Origin: Chloroflexota bacterium
GTDB taxonomy: Bacteria > Chloroflexota > Anaerolineae > UBA2200
DNA: 58,282 nt
Reading direction: 5' to 3'
NCBI GenBank assembly: GCA_014360905.1
Contig: JACIWW010000019.1
Span: forward strand, 1-58,282
Shown here in pieces: positions 42,732 through 52,041 of the stretch. Position 1 is the first letter of the stretch. Each line of letters starts with the position of its first letter. The notes under the pieces were generated by a model. The model had not been told where the DNA came from, made no database searches, and saw only the letters and a program-made list of their open reading frames with translations. Position numbers and translations under genes: made by a program.

Positions 42732-43316
42732 CTAATCTTTTGAATTCGAGTCTTCGCCTGATGCGTTGAACTTGTTCATAGCCGCCACAATGCCTTCGGA
42801 GATGAACAATTCTATGGCTGCTATCGCTCGCTCATAGGCTTCTTCCATGAGGGTGCTTTCGTCTGGTGTAAAGTCGCTCAATACGTAATCTTGCGGATCC
42901 CCACTAATGGGACGCCCAATGCCAATGCGCAATCGCGGGAAATCCTCACTGCCCAGAGCTTCGATGATGGAACGCATCCCCTTGTGCCCGCCCGAGCTGC
43001 CTCGTTGCCGCAAGCGAATCTTGCCCAACGGCAGGTCAAGGTCATCATAGACAACCAGTAGGTCTGGTAGCGCAATGTGATACCAACGCAACAGAGGGCG
43101 CACAGCCTGTCCGCTCAAATTCATAAAAGTCAGGGGCCTAGCAAGCACTACTCTGATATTGCCCACCTGACCGGTAGTGACCAGAGCTTTGAACATGGCT
43201 CTAGCGTGGGTCAGCCCATGTCGTCTAATGAAACGTTCCACGCACTGGAAGCCAACATTATGACGATTTTTGGCATAACTCGGGCCCGGGTTGCCCAAGC
43301 CTACGATGAGCTTCAC
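42732..43316 (-). CDS. pth: Peptidyl-tRNA hydrolase
   Basis: A 194-residue enzyme that frees tRNA from drop-off peptidyl-tRNA. The N-terminus KLIVGLGNPG is followed by catalytic His19 in NRHNVGF, and the second signature region runs VVYDDLDLPLGKIRLRQRG. GTG 43316 is chosen because GGAGGAA lies just upstream; an ATG at 43343 would prepend nine unrelated residues. It heads a pth-mfd-THEP1 series on the minus strand. Confidence 0.94.
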   Translation of the reverse strand: MKLIVGLGNPGPSYAKNRHNVGFQCVERFIRRHGLTHARAMFKALVTTGQVGNIRVVLARPLTFMNLSGQAVRPLLRWYHIALPDLLVVYDDLDLPLGKIRLRQRGSSGGHKGMRSIIEALGSEDFPRLRIGIGRPISGDPQDYVLSDFTPDESTLMEEAYERAIAAIELFISEGIVAAMNKFNASGEDSNSKD

Positions 43317-43454
43317 AATTCCTCCAGTACTGATGAACACCACTAGGGGCTAGTCAAGATGACCAGCCCCCGAAGACAAGCGATCACGAGACGAGAGATA
43401 GGGACATGACAATGCCTTTGCAGCTCGAGATCGGGATGTGGGAAATAGCGAAAT

Positions 43455-44117
43455 CTAGAATAGCCGCCTTAGTAAAAAGACCAGAGCTATAAGCACCAAC
43501 ATAACTACCATTAGCTGTACACCCAAGCAGAGCGACTGGCGCCATGCATGGATGTCCAACACTTCGGGCAAGACCGACTGCGTTGGTCGAGCCAAGGTTG
43601 GCGTAGCAGTAGGTTGAGCTAGCGGTGACGTTGGGATAATAAACGTTGGCGTCGCCGCCGGCGTCGTCGGAGTAGGCGATGGTGTTGATGTCGGCTCCAT
43701 TGGTGTTGGGGTATCCGTAGGCGCAGCGTTGGCAACCAATATCCCGTGTACAAAAATTTCGCGATAATTGCCTGTCCGGTTCACCACACGTAAACGCAAA
43801 CTGTATTTGCCGTCCGGGACCAAGGTGGTATCCCAGGTCTCCAATAGTCCATCGAGCACCTGCGTCTCATGCACTACGCCAATAAGGACCCATTGATTCA
43901 TAGGGTTTGGGTCTGGCCCATAATGCACCTCATACTTCCAGAATTGAGGGTCAACAGCCGTGCCTACTATCGGAACAACACCTCTCACTACGGAGTTATC
44001 CGCAGGCGATGTAATGTTCGAGGGCTGCGCCTGTGCAAGAGGCTCAGCGGCCAAGTCAACCCAACCCCACCCCAGAACAACACACGCAATCAATCCAAGG
44101 ATGAATGCTTTCTTCAT
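43455..44117 (-). CDS. Secreted Pro/Thr-linker protein with C-terminal membrane anchor
   Basis: A 220-residue protein: signal peptide (KKAFILGLIACVVLGWGWV) cleaved near AQAQP, then one Ig-like/Big-type beta domain to about residue 130 (SPADNSVVRGVVPIVGTA, then WDTTLVPDGKYSLRLRVVN). A Thr-Pro linker of about 50 residues follows, and a final membrane helix (LMVVMLVLIALVFLLRRLF). This is a cell-surface protein anchored at its C-terminus. ATG 44117 gives a standard signal peptide; ATG 44132 is the alternative. Function unknown. Confidence 0.7.
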   Translation of the reverse strand: MKKAFILGLIACVVLGWGWVDLAAEPLAQAQPSNITSPADNSVVRGVVPIVGTAVDPQFWKYEVHYGPDPNPMNQWVLIGVVHETQVLDGLLETWDTTLVPDGKYSLRLRVVNRTGNYREIFVHGILVANAAPTDTPTPMEPTSTPSPTPTTPAATPTFIIPTSPLAQPTATPTLARPTQSVLPEVLDIHAWRQSLCLGVQLMVVMLVLIALVFLLRRLF

Positions 44118-44189
44118 AGAGTATGCCTTCATTACTTCAATCGCTAAGGAACCAGTGTAAGTGTAACACAAAACAGTGAGTGGAGCAAA

Positions 44190-44345
44190 ACTTGCGTTTG
44201 CGCCAGTAGATCGCTATCAGATGGTACAAGCGATGTTGACAAAAGGGGGGCTCCTCTGGTAAAAGGGTTGTGGAAACAACGGCACCAGGAGAAGCACCCC
44301 ACTGGCAGATTTGGCCTATAGAGAAATATACACCGTGAGTCGACT
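44190..44345 (+). pseudogene. Degenerate 5' end of an IS element (same family as at 58056)
   Basis: The stretch matches 58060-58225 base for base over long runs: TTGCGCCA, TGGTACA, GTTGACAAAAGGGG, GTGGAAACAA, GCACCAGGAG and then TTGGCCTATAGAGA against TTGGCC-like coding start. The transposase start codon is lost (CACTGGCAG in place of TATGGCCG) and the frame decays after about 15 codons. It is a relic in the 345-base gap between two surface-protein genes. Nothing else is visible in that gap apart from a weak AAGCCC/GGGCTT hairpin at 44440-44464. Confidence 0.75.
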
Positions 44346-44462
44346 AAAGCAAAACAGCGTATGTTCTGCCTTTTCAGTAAATGGGCGATATTCCCTTTTC
44401 ACCACCATGCCTTATGCCATGCATAAAGCACTGCGCCTAAAGCCCCGACAATAGTTTTGGGC

Positions 44463-47267
44463 TTATCGGCGATAAGTGATGATTAGCTTGGGACGTAAAC
44501 TAGCGTCCGCATACTGTGTACTAGCAAAGTGGAACGTATTGGTTGAATATCCCGCACGCAGCAGAACCCCGTTATTGGCTACGCTGCCATTGACCCAGCT
44601 CTGAACAAGTGCGGTCAGGTCAAAGCTGTACCTCTTGCGGATGCCACTTGTGGTCAGCGTGCTCTCCGCCAAGGCGCGACGATCGCTGGTCGTGTCGTTC
44701 CCCCCAGGCAGGCCCCATGGATTACCCGACTGGGCCTGATTCCAGGTAGTCTGGCACAAAGCAACACTGCGCGTAATTGCATAAGCACCAACGCTGATGT
44801 CAGCACCACTCCAGGCAGTAGCATAGATCTGCAGCGTGGCTTGGGCTATCACAGCATCCGAGGGCACACTGGAAACATCAAAGCGCAAGAGCGCTGCATA
44901 TTGCTGCTTGTACCCCACTCTGAGCGTACTCTCCATGCAATAATTGTCAGTCGGGCCGTATTGGTAAATGTAGGTATCGTCACTGCCCGTGTAACCGTTA
45001 TTCCCTTGCTGCAAGGTAATCGTAGTCTCCACCCCAGAGGGGATGGGAGTAGGTGTAGGCGTGGGCGTACTGGTGACGCTTGCTGTAGGAGTCTCTGTAG
45101 GCAAAAGCGTGGATATTGCTGTCGGAGTTGGCGTGAGGCTGGCTTGGGTAGCTGTCGCGGTTGGTGTTGCACCTATGCCGTACCGATACGCCACGACTAA
45201 CTTGGGATGCAGAGGCGGGCTGCCATCCTGGGCACTGGAGAAATAGAACGAGCCACTGGAATATGCAGCCAGCAATAGTACACCGTTATTGGGCAGACCG
45301 CCACTGACCCACTCCTGCACAAGCCTAGTGAGGTCAAAGCTATACCACTTGCGAATACCACTGGTGGTTAGGGTACTCTCAGCAGCACCGCGACGGTCGG
45401 ATGTCGTGTCATTGGCTCCCGGGCGGCCCCATGGATTGCTTGATTGAGCTCGGTTCCAAGTAGCCTCGCAGAAAGCAACGCTGCGCGTAATGGCATAGGC
45501 GTTGATAGTAATGTCAGTGGCATTCCAACCCGACGCATAGAGCTGAAGGATAGCCCTGGTGACTGTAGCTCCTGCAGGTATGGGAGAGAGATCAAAGCGC
45601 AGCAGCGTCGCGTACTGCTGCTTATAACCAACCCGAAGCACTGAATCCAAACAGTAATTGCTATCCGGGCCATACATATAGATGTACGTATCCTCACTTC
45701 CATAGTAACCATCGCTCGCCTGCTGCAAAGTAACCGTGATCTCTGTCCCTGGTGGGATGGGCGAAGGCGTCGGCGTCGGCGTCGCTGGTGATGGGCTGTA
45801 TTCATCGGCACCAATGTCAGCCTGAGCGACGGAATCTCCATTGCCGTCAATTGGCCTAGCATCACCCTCGAAATCAAAAGAAGGAGCATCTTCGCTGGAA
45901 CCCGCGTCAATCAGCAAAGAGCTAGCACTAAGATGGTAATCTCCGTTCGCAGGATCTCTGAGAGAAGGGTTGACGCTGAGATTGTTTAGCCCTGGAGTGA
46001 CACCGCTATAATTCGCAATCAGATTCTGCCAGACATCGTTATAGCGGATAATGGGCATTGCCCTGCCATCACCCCGGATACCATAGGCTTCATAGGCGAT
46101 GATATTATTTGCTATTCTAGGATTGGAGAAACCAAGCAGGTCTATCCCAACTGCATTAGGGGTGCTGATGCCCCAGAGTGTGTTGTTGATAATATAGGGG
46201 GAAGCGCCATTAACCAAGATCTCTGCAAATCCGTTAGCGGTCAATACATTATTCGTGATGCGTGCCATGGCACTTTCGATGTAGATACCATCCCCTCGAA
46301 CCGCCGAGTTCCCCCGGATCGTATTGCGATCCACAGAAACATTTGCCTGATCAACAATCGCCAATCCTCCACCGACATTGTAACTTTGTGTGCCCAGAGC
46401 CTGATTATACGCAATCAGATTACCCTCGATGACGGCTCTGCAACCACTACCAACAGCGGAGATGCCTCCACCAGATGCAGCCGTATTGCTGAGAATGGTG
46501 TTACCACGGATTACCGGCCACGAGTTTTCTAGATAAATGGCGCCGCCTCTTGTTCCTGCTGCATTATTGATGAATGTGTTATTGGTTATAGTGGCGTAGT
46601 ACTGGTCATCATTGTAGACAGCGATAGCCCCTCCATTTGCGGCATAATTGCCAATGAAGGTATTCCCGCTGATAACTGGAGCAGCATTCTGCACAAAGAT
46701 AGCTCCCCCGCCCTGCCAAGAAAGCACGGTATTGCCCACAAAGACATTGTTGATAATCGTTGGCGATGCACCTTCTACAATCCAGATGCCCCCGCTCTCC
46801 CACTCGCCCACACTGTTGCTAATGACATTGTTGCTGATGATTTGCTTTTCATGGGGATAATCAATATGGATGGCGCCATGCGGGGAGTTACAAATAATCG
46901 TGAAGCCATCCAACACGGCACCAGTGAGATCCTGTGGATAACCTGCGACGGCGGGGCGTTGCCCATTCCAGATAAGGAAAGTATGCTCAGGACCAGCCCC
47001 TTGAATTCTCACGCCACCGCGCATGAAGATATACTCCCGGTACTCACCTGCCCCAACCATGATGGTGTCCCCAGGCCGTGCATTCTCCAAAGCAGTTGCT
47101 ATGCTAGTGTAAGCACAACCGCTAGGACATACATGGAATGTATCCGCTTTAACGCCATGGGCCCAGATGCCCAAAAGGCACGCGCTGAGCACAATGGCCA
47201 TGACCAAAGGCATACATCTGGTAGTCGGCGTAGACAGCCTATAGCAATTCCCTGCAATTCGTTTCAT
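44463..47267 (-). CDS. Secreted parallel beta-helix protein with two DNRLRE domains
   Basis: A 934-residue surface protein. A signal or anchor helix lies at about 18-40, then VCPSGCAYTSIATALENARP begins a right-handed beta-helix (about 45-480) rich in NNTF, NNVF and NTI turns. After a Pro-Thr linker come two DNRLRE domains (about 505-690 and 745-934), separated by a second linker. Each domain holds DTYIYxYGPxxNYCxxSxLRVGYKQQYA-type sequence, so they arose by internal duplication. Polysaccharide binding or lyase-like activity is possible. It is the last gene of a six-gene minus-strand run; its start overlaps the methyltransferase stop by four bases. Confidence 0.8.
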   Translation of the reverse strand: MKRIAGNCYRLSTPTTRCMPLVMAIVLSACLLGIWAHGVKADTFHVCPSGCAYTSIATALENARPGDTIMVGAGEYREYIFMRGGVRIQGAGPEHTFLIWNGQRPAVAGYPQDLTGAVLDGFTIICNSPHGAIHIDYPHEKQIISNNVISNSVGEWESGGIWIVEGASPTIINNVFVGNTVLSWQGGGAIFVQNAAPVISGNTFIGNYAANGGAIAVYNDDQYYATITNNTFINNAAGTRGGAIYLENSWPVIRGNTILSNTAASGGGISAVGSGCRAVIEGNLIAYNQALGTQSYNVGGGLAIVDQANVSVDRNTIRGNSAVRGDGIYIESAMARITNNVLTANGFAEILVNGASPYIINNTLWGISTPNAVGIDLLGFSNPRIANNIIAYEAYGIRGDGRAMPIIRYNDVWQNLIANYSGVTPGLNNLSVNPSLRDPANGDYHLSASSLLIDAGSSEDAPSFDFEGDARPIDGNGDSVAQADIGADEYSPSPATPTPTPSPIPPGTEITVTLQQASDGYYGSEDTYIYMYGPDSNYCLDSVLRVGYKQQYATLLRFDLSPIPAGATVTRAILQLYASGWNATDITINAYAITRSVAFCEATWNRAQSSNPWGRPGANDTTSDRRGAAESTLTTSGIRKWYSFDLTRLVQEWVSGGLPNNGVLLLAAYSSGSFYFSSAQDGSPPLHPKLVVAYRYGIGATPTATATQASLTPTPTAISTLLPTETPTASVTSTPTPTPTPIPSGVETTITLQQGNNGYTGSDDTYIYQYGPTDNYCMESTLRVGYKQQYAALLRFDVSSVPSDAVIAQATLQIYATAWSGADISVGAYAITRSVALCQTTWNQAQSGNPWGLPGGNDTTSDRRALAESTLTTSGIRKRYSFDLTALVQSWVNGSVANNGVLLRAGYSTNTFHFASTQYADASLRPKLIITYRR

Positions 47268-47968
47268 TGTGCTTTCCTTTCAGGTGCTTCTGCTGGTTTC
47301 TGTGCGTCAATCAAGTCATAATGAACTTGCCAGCGTCGCGTCTTTACATTAGCGAGTCCTAAAGCCTCCAGACTCTTCTCCAGCTTAGCAGGGTGATGAG
47401 CGCGTCCCGGAAGGAAAAGGGCGTCAATCCCCACTCGGTTGGTTATCATGAGTTGTCCACCAGGACGCAACACACGCACCATCTCGGCCAGAGCCTCCCA
47501 AGGCTTGGGCAAGAACTCCAGAGCCTCTATGCAGGTAACGGCGTGAAACCTGCTGCTAGGAAAGGGGAGGTGCATCGCATCATCCCAGATCCATCCGACA
47601 CGGTTACTATGTGCGCGTGTCTTATGCTGCGCAATGGTTAACATTTGTCGCGAGAGATCAAGCCCAACAATGCGTCCTTGGAAATCCCATTGCCGTAACA
47701 AAGCCAATGGTAGTCGGCCCGTACCCGTAGCGACATCCAGTACCAGCGGTGCAGGGATGTTCTTTATCGCTGTTAACAGCGGACCAGCTAGATGGATGCC
47801 ATCCTCATGCGGCAATACCTGCTTTACCCGGTCATAACTAGCTGCGCTCCGGTCGTAGAGAGCAACCACTACCTTATTCCCCAGATACACTCCCTCGGTA
47901 AGGATCAAAAGCCAGTATAGGATAGCCCCTACTACCAAAACTGTCAATAATGCGCCAATCCAAATCAC
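47264..47968 (-). CDS. Class I SAM-dependent methyltransferase, membrane-anchored
   Basis: A 234-residue protein. One N-terminal membrane helix (IGALLTVLVVGAILYWLLIL) is followed by a methyltransferase domain with motif I VLDVATGTGRLPLAL near 74-88, VGLDLSRQM, and the Methyltransf_11 segment EALEFLPKPWEALAEMVRVL. This resembles UbiE/COQ5-type enzymes. Both neighbours overlap it by four bases. The membrane anchor suggests a lipid or cell-wall substrate. Confidence 0.8.
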   Translation of the reverse strand: MIWIGALLTVLVVGAILYWLLILTEGVYLGNKVVVALYDRSAASYDRVKQVLPHEDGIHLAGPLLTAIKNIPAPLVLDVATGTGRLPLALLRQWDFQGRIVGLDLSRQMLTIAQHKTRAHSNRVGWIWDDAMHLPFPSSRFHAVTCIEALEFLPKPWEALAEMVRVLRPGGQLMITNRVGIDALFLPGRAHHPAKLEKSLEALGLANVKTRRWQVHYDLIDAQKPAEAPERKAQ

Positions 47969-48864
47969 GGCTTATATCCTAAAGCCAATGCGGCCAACAA
48001 CATGCTGCCCGCCAATTGCCACTGTATTGCCTGAAAGTACTGTTTGCGTCGCTCCGGCCTCCACAATAGCTGAATCAAGAGTAGCTGCGAAGATGCAAGC
48101 AAGGTGACGATCGCAGCAATCACCGGTTGGCCACTGGCGACAAGTCCCACTACTACTACCACTTGTGGCACCAATTGCCAGGCTACGCTTTGACCTGTTC
48201 GGTTGGATAGGAAGCAACCACAAAAAACAAAAGCGAAGGATGCCGCCATGACTACCGATATAGGCTGCAAAGCCGCAAAAGCAACGTGTCCCAGCAACCA
48301 ATTCAGAAACAGCGGAACCGAGATAGAGAACACGGGATGGAAAACCCATCGCCCACGGCTGAATCCCATAGTATAAGCAAAGATGATTCCTAACGCAGCG
48401 AAAATAAGGCTTGGCCGGCCTAACTCAGCAGCCACCGTAAGGGAAAAGATCGTGCTCGCCGCCAATTGCACCAGTGGCCTGCTCACAACAGACTCTGCCT
48501 CCTGCCACCACTGGGAAAGTAGGGATAATCGGACACCAAGTCGGTAACTTGTGGAGCCTGAGAGCGTGTAAGGCAAAGTCAATATAGGATTTGACTCTGT
48601 ATTGCCTGACAAGTTGCACAGCACCTTAATGTGCTGCCGGACACGCATCATCGCTCCCCAGACTGTGCCCAGCAATGGGCCAGCCAAGAGTAAGCCCAGA
48701 AACAGGCGCAATACACTGCTGCCCGTCCAGGTCCAGTTAGCCGAAGCGATCACTCCGCATATGAATGACCACAAAGGTGCTAGCCATGAAAGGGGTGCGG
48801 CAGGGTATAAAGGCTGTCCATACAGGTGTTCAACATCCAGAGAACTCGATTGCCTGGACTTCAT
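47965..48864 (-). CDS. Polytopic membrane protein, unknown
   Basis: A 299-residue, mostly hydrophobic protein with about 7-8 membrane segments. The start at ATG 48864 has a purine-rich site; an in-frame codon at 48879 would overlap the permease gene. The sequence has a cytosolic loop MMRVRQHIKVLCNLSGNTES and no recognisable catalytic motif. The layout faintly resembles UbiA-type or polyprenyl-related membrane enzymes, but the Asp-rich motifs are absent, so no function is assigned. It is within the DegT-to-DNRLRE run. Confidence 0.6.
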   Translation of the reverse strand: MKSRQSSSLDVEHLYGQPLYPAAPLSWLAPLWSFICGVIASANWTWTGSSVLRLFLGLLLAGPLLGTVWGAMMRVRQHIKVLCNLSGNTESNPILTLPYTLSGSTSYRLGVRLSLLSQWWQEAESVVSRPLVQLAASTIFSLTVAAELGRPSLIFAALGIIFAYTMGFSRGRWVFHPVFSISVPLFLNWLLGHVAFAALQPISVVMAASFAFVFCGCFLSNRTGQSVAWQLVPQVVVVVGLVASGQPVIAAIVTLLASSQLLLIQLLWRPERRKQYFQAIQWQLAGSMLLAALALGYKP

Positions 48865-48866
48865 AA

Positions 48867-50042
48867 TCACTTCTTCCACAAGGCTCTAACTCGCTGCAGG
48901 ATGGGAAGCGGTGAAGGAGACTTGGCATGCACCTTGGCCAGAGCTTCTGCGGGCGAAAGTGGTCTGTCCGACAAACGTAGATAAAGATAGCAGGTTACAT
49001 CGCGAACCGTAGCTATCAGAGGTAAGCAGAGAATAACCCCCCAGATGCCAGCCACCTCATTCCCAATAACAAGGGCGAGGATGGCCAGTGCAGGATGTAT
49101 TCGGAAAGTTCCTTGGGCAATTTGTGGCACCAGAAGGTAGTTCTCAATCTGTTGCACGATAATGGCCAGCAAAACGACCCACAGCAGTTTGGATGGCGAG
49201 GTGGCCAACGTCACCAAAACGGCGGGGATCGCACCCAACAGCGGGCCAAGCACGGGGATGACCTCAAAGACACCTGCAAGCGTGCCCAAAAGCAAAGCGG
49301 AGTCTATGTCCAGAATCAGCAAGCCAATTGTGGTCAGAACAGCCACACTGAGGCAAAGGAACAGCTGTCTGCGCAGGTAAGCTCCCAAAACGACATCAAT
49401 CAAGTGCAAGAGGTTGCGCACATCCTCGCGGTAGGCATCGGGAACAAGTCGGTAAAACTGAGCGCGAATTTCGGGCTCATCGCGTAAAATATAGAACATC
49501 CACAATGGAATCACAATCAATCCTAAGACAAAGCTGACGGTGGTAAAAACTACGTTCACCCCCTTAAATATGCCCGTCTGCAGAGTTCGAATCAAGGACT
49601 GCACCGTGCTCTCAAAACTATGTTGAATAGCAAGGCGGATATTCTCGGGCACAATTGTGTTATACACATCTAACCAGCCCTGCACAAGATCAGGCGCAGC
49701 CCGGTAGACATTTCGGGCAAAATCGGGCAAGCGTTGGAGCAGAGACCCAACTTGTGCACCAATTGGTGGAATGACAGATGTCAATACAGCAAGGACAATG
49801 TATACGGTCAACGCATACGCGATAATAACAGACAGGGTCCTTACCCAGCGTCGGCCGCGGGACGTGCGTACATGGTCATCCAGCCAGTTAATAAATGGCA
49901 GCATAATGTAAGCAAGAACAGCACCCAGCAAAAACGGCAATAACGCCCTGCGCGCCTGATATAATAGCCAGGCCCCCAGGAGCAACAGGATGGTCGTGAG
50001 CAAAGCACGAGCGCGTTGCTTCTTGCTCCAGTTGTTCATCAT
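48867..50042 (-). CDS. AI-2E family (YdiK/PerM-like) permease
   Basis: A 391-residue membrane protein with the AI-2E transporter architecture: two N-terminal helices, a large region without helices (about 85-210), then five to six helices. FEVIPVLGPLLGAIPAVLV near 260 is a hallmark segment, followed by NYLLVPQIAQGTFRIHPALA. Members export small molecules or act as ion antiporters; the substrate is unknown. It begins four bases after the GT2 gene. Confidence 0.87.
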   Translation of the reverse strand: MMNNWSKKQRARALLTTILLLLGAWLLYQARRALLPFLLGAVLAYIMLPFINWLDDHVRTSRGRRWVRTLSVIIAYALTVYIVLAVLTSVIPPIGAQVGSLLQRLPDFARNVYRAAPDLVQGWLDVYNTIVPENIRLAIQHSFESTVQSLIRTLQTGIFKGVNVVFTTVSFVLGLIVIPLWMFYILRDEPEIRAQFYRLVPDAYREDVRNLLHLIDVVLGAYLRRQLFLCLSVAVLTTIGLLILDIDSALLLGTLAGVFEVIPVLGPLLGAIPAVLVTLATSPSKLLWVVLLAIIVQQIENYLLVPQIAQGTFRIHPALAILALVIGNEVAGIWGVILCLPLIATVRDVTCYLYLRLSDRPLSPAEALAKVHAKSPSPLPILQRVRALWKK

Positions 50043-50046
50043 GTCC

Positions 50047-50796
50047 CTATCCCTCAGGTTGCTTCGCGCGCTCCAATACCTTCCATTTGCTCAGTGTGGG
50101 CTTGAGCACCAATTTCACCCAAAGCCTTATCAGGTCATACCCCACACGGAACGTGCGACGAAAGTTAAAAAACTGCGAGCGACCATAAACGCGATGGTAA
50201 TGGTGTACAGGAACCTCGGCAATGACAAAACCAGCATCTTGGATTTTTTTCATCATTTCGACACAAATAACCCCGCTGTTGGACTCGAGGTGCACCTTAT
50301 CGAAAATCTCCCGCCTCATCAAGCGAAAGTCGCAATCCACATCCCGCAATTTCAATCCGAAACTGAGTTTGGCGATCCAGTGATAGATGCGACCGATGAC
50401 TGTCCTGTACCATGGGTCAGAACGGCTAATCTTATAGCCGTTCACCATATCCACGCCCTCTACGAGCGCAGAGTGGAGTAGCTTCAGCTCCCGTGCATCG
50501 TACTGAGCGTCTCCGTCGGTATAAAAGATCAAATCCTTGGTGGCATTGGCAAAGCCAGTACGCAAGGCTCCACCATAGCCCTTATTTCGTTCATGGTGGA
50601 TTACACGGACATTTTCGTATACCCTGGCCAATTCCTCCAAGATCTCTGGTGTATAATCCACACTGCCATCGTTGACGACAATCACCTCATAGTCATCCGT
50701 CAGTTCCCGTAGGGTCAGCAGGGCAGAAATAACCATGCTGGCAATCGTCCCTCCGTCGTTGTAAGCGGGAAAGAATGCCGAAATGCTCTTGCTCAT
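50047..50796 (-). CDS. Glycosyltransferase family 2
   Basis: A 249-residue GT-A enzyme similar to polyprenyl-phosphate glycosyltransferases. The nucleotide-sugar-binding start is ISAFFPAYNDGGTIASMV, with VIVVNDGSVDYTPE near 40 and FYTDGDAQYD (the D-x-D-type metal site) near 92-101. The late region DCDFRLMRREIFDKVHL fits DPM-type enzymes, but no C-terminal membrane helices are present. It probably loads sugar onto a lipid phosphate used by GT-C enzymes such as the one at 34-37 kb. Confidence 0.86.
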   Translation of the reverse strand: MSKSISAFFPAYNDGGTIASMVISALLTLRELTDDYEVIVVNDGSVDYTPEILEELARVYENVRVIHHERNKGYGGALRTGFANATKDLIFYTDGDAQYDARELKLLHSALVEGVDMVNGYKISRSDPWYRTVIGRIYHWIAKLSFGLKLRDVDCDFRLMRREIFDKVHLESNSGVICVEMMKKIQDAGFVIAEVPVHHYHRVYGRSQFFNFRRTFRVGYDLIRLWVKLVLKPTLSKWKVLERAKQPEG

Positions 50797-50804
50797 ATGC
50801 TCTC

Positions 50805-51902
50805 CTATGTACGCCGCTCACGAATGTATGTAGCAATTTGGCGGACTTTGGCGTCCGTTAGTTCCGGATAAATCGGCAGTGACAGAACCTGTTCGGCATA
50901 CTGTTCTGCTATGGGAAAAGACCCTAGTCCCAAGTTCAGCCAAGAGTACGCTTTTTGTAGATGAATGGGAGTAGGATAGTGTATTGCGGTTTCTACCCCC
51001 CGTTCAGCTAGGTATTTTTGCAGTGCAGCGCGCTCTTTGCAGCGGATCACATACAAATGATACACATGCTTCGCATAAGGCATCTCCACTGGAAGCTCTA
51101 CCTCGCTATCCCCGAGGAGTGCGGTATAGAGCGCTGCAATATGTCGACGACGTTCATTCCATTTGTCAAGATAACCCAATTTAACGCGTAGTATTGCTGC
51201 TTGCAGCTCATCAAGTCGGCTATTCACGCCCAGAAGCTGATGATCATAACGCGTTTTTTGACCACCATTGCGCAATATACGTACCCTGTCGGCGATCCCG
51301 GGATTATTGGTGATGACCATGCCGCCATCGCCAAAAGCTCCTAGGTTCTTGCTCGGATAAAAGCTGAAACAGCCAACGTCACCCAGAGTCCCCACATGGC
51401 GACCTTTGTACAGAGCTCCATGCGCTTGCGCTGCATCTTCGATCACAAACAAATTGTGCGCACGAGCAATGGCCAGAATGGGATCCATGTCTGCAGGCTG
51501 ACCATAGAGATGGACGGGCATGATTGCTTTGGTACGAGGTCCAATAGCTTGCTCTAGTTTCTGCACATCTATGTTGTAGGTATCCGGATGGATGTCAACA
51601 AATGCGGGGACAGCGCCTGCTGCAGAAATGGCCAAGGCAGTGAAAGTGGCACTGTTCGGTGCTGTAATGACTTCATCCCCGGGCCCGACACCACAAGCCA
51701 TCAGCGCCAATTGTAAGGCATCAGTGCCATTGCCTACCCCAATAGCAAAGCCCGCACCACAATAGGCTGCGAATTCGCTTTCGAAAGCAGCGACATTCTT
51801 GCCCAGGATGAACCACCCGTCTTCAAGCACGGATTGCACCGCATGATCCACTTCGACCTTAATGGCTTGGTATTGAAGTTTTAGATCGCCGAACGGGATC
51901 AT
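50805..51902 (-). CDS. DegT/DnrJ/EryC1-type sugar aminotransferase
   Basis: A 365-residue PLP enzyme that aminates keto-sugars. Gly/Thr loop [13 protein letters not shown] near 56, Asp156 in [10 protein letters not shown], and PLP-lysine Lys185 in [20 protein letters not shown] 51902 gives the canonical [11 protein letters not shown] start; an upstream ATG at 51962 is less likely. It is the first gene of the six-gene run and its product likely feeds an amino-sugar to the following glycosyltransferase. Confidence 0.9.
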   Translation of the reverse strand: MIPFGDLKLQYQAIKVEVDHAVQSVLEDGWFILGKNVAAFESEFAAYCGAGFAIGVGNGTDALQLALMACGVGPGDEVITAPNSATFTALAISAAGAVPAFVDIHPDTYNIDVQKLEQAIGPRTKAIMPVHLYGQPADMDPILAIARAHNLFVIEDAAQAHGALYKGRHVGTLGDVGCFSFYPSKNLGAFGDGGMVITNNPGIADRVRILRNGGQKTRYDHQLLGVNSRLDELQAAILRVKLGYLDKWNERRRHIAALYTALLGDSEVELPVEMPYAKHVYHLYVIRCKERAALQKYLAERGVETAIHYPTPIHLQKAYSWLNLGLGSFPIAEQYAEQVLSLPIYPELTDAKVRQIATYIRERRT

Positions 51903-51933
51903 GATATACCTGCCTCTATCGTCATTTCTCCCC

Positions 51934-51962
51934 ATTATAGCCCATCTGCTACTGGCTGCCAA
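51934..51962 (-). promoter_or_regulatory. Promoter of the DegT-led operon
   Basis: On the minus strand TTGGCA (51962-51957) and TATAAT (51939-51934) have 17-base spacing, 31 bases before the ATG at 51902. With gaps of at most 8 bases downstream it may drive all six genes to 44463. Confidence 0.75.
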
Positions 51963-52041
51963 CTATTAATACCTTTCACAATAGGGCCCTATAAAGCTGA
52001 ATACTCCTTGAAAGCGCACCGCCCTGAGAGTAACGTTTTGC

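Noticed and set aside
43345-43372. Terminator before pth (GGGGCT/AGCCCC hairpin)
   Set aside because: The stem is interrupted and no T-run follows on either strand, so it was not listed as a terminator.
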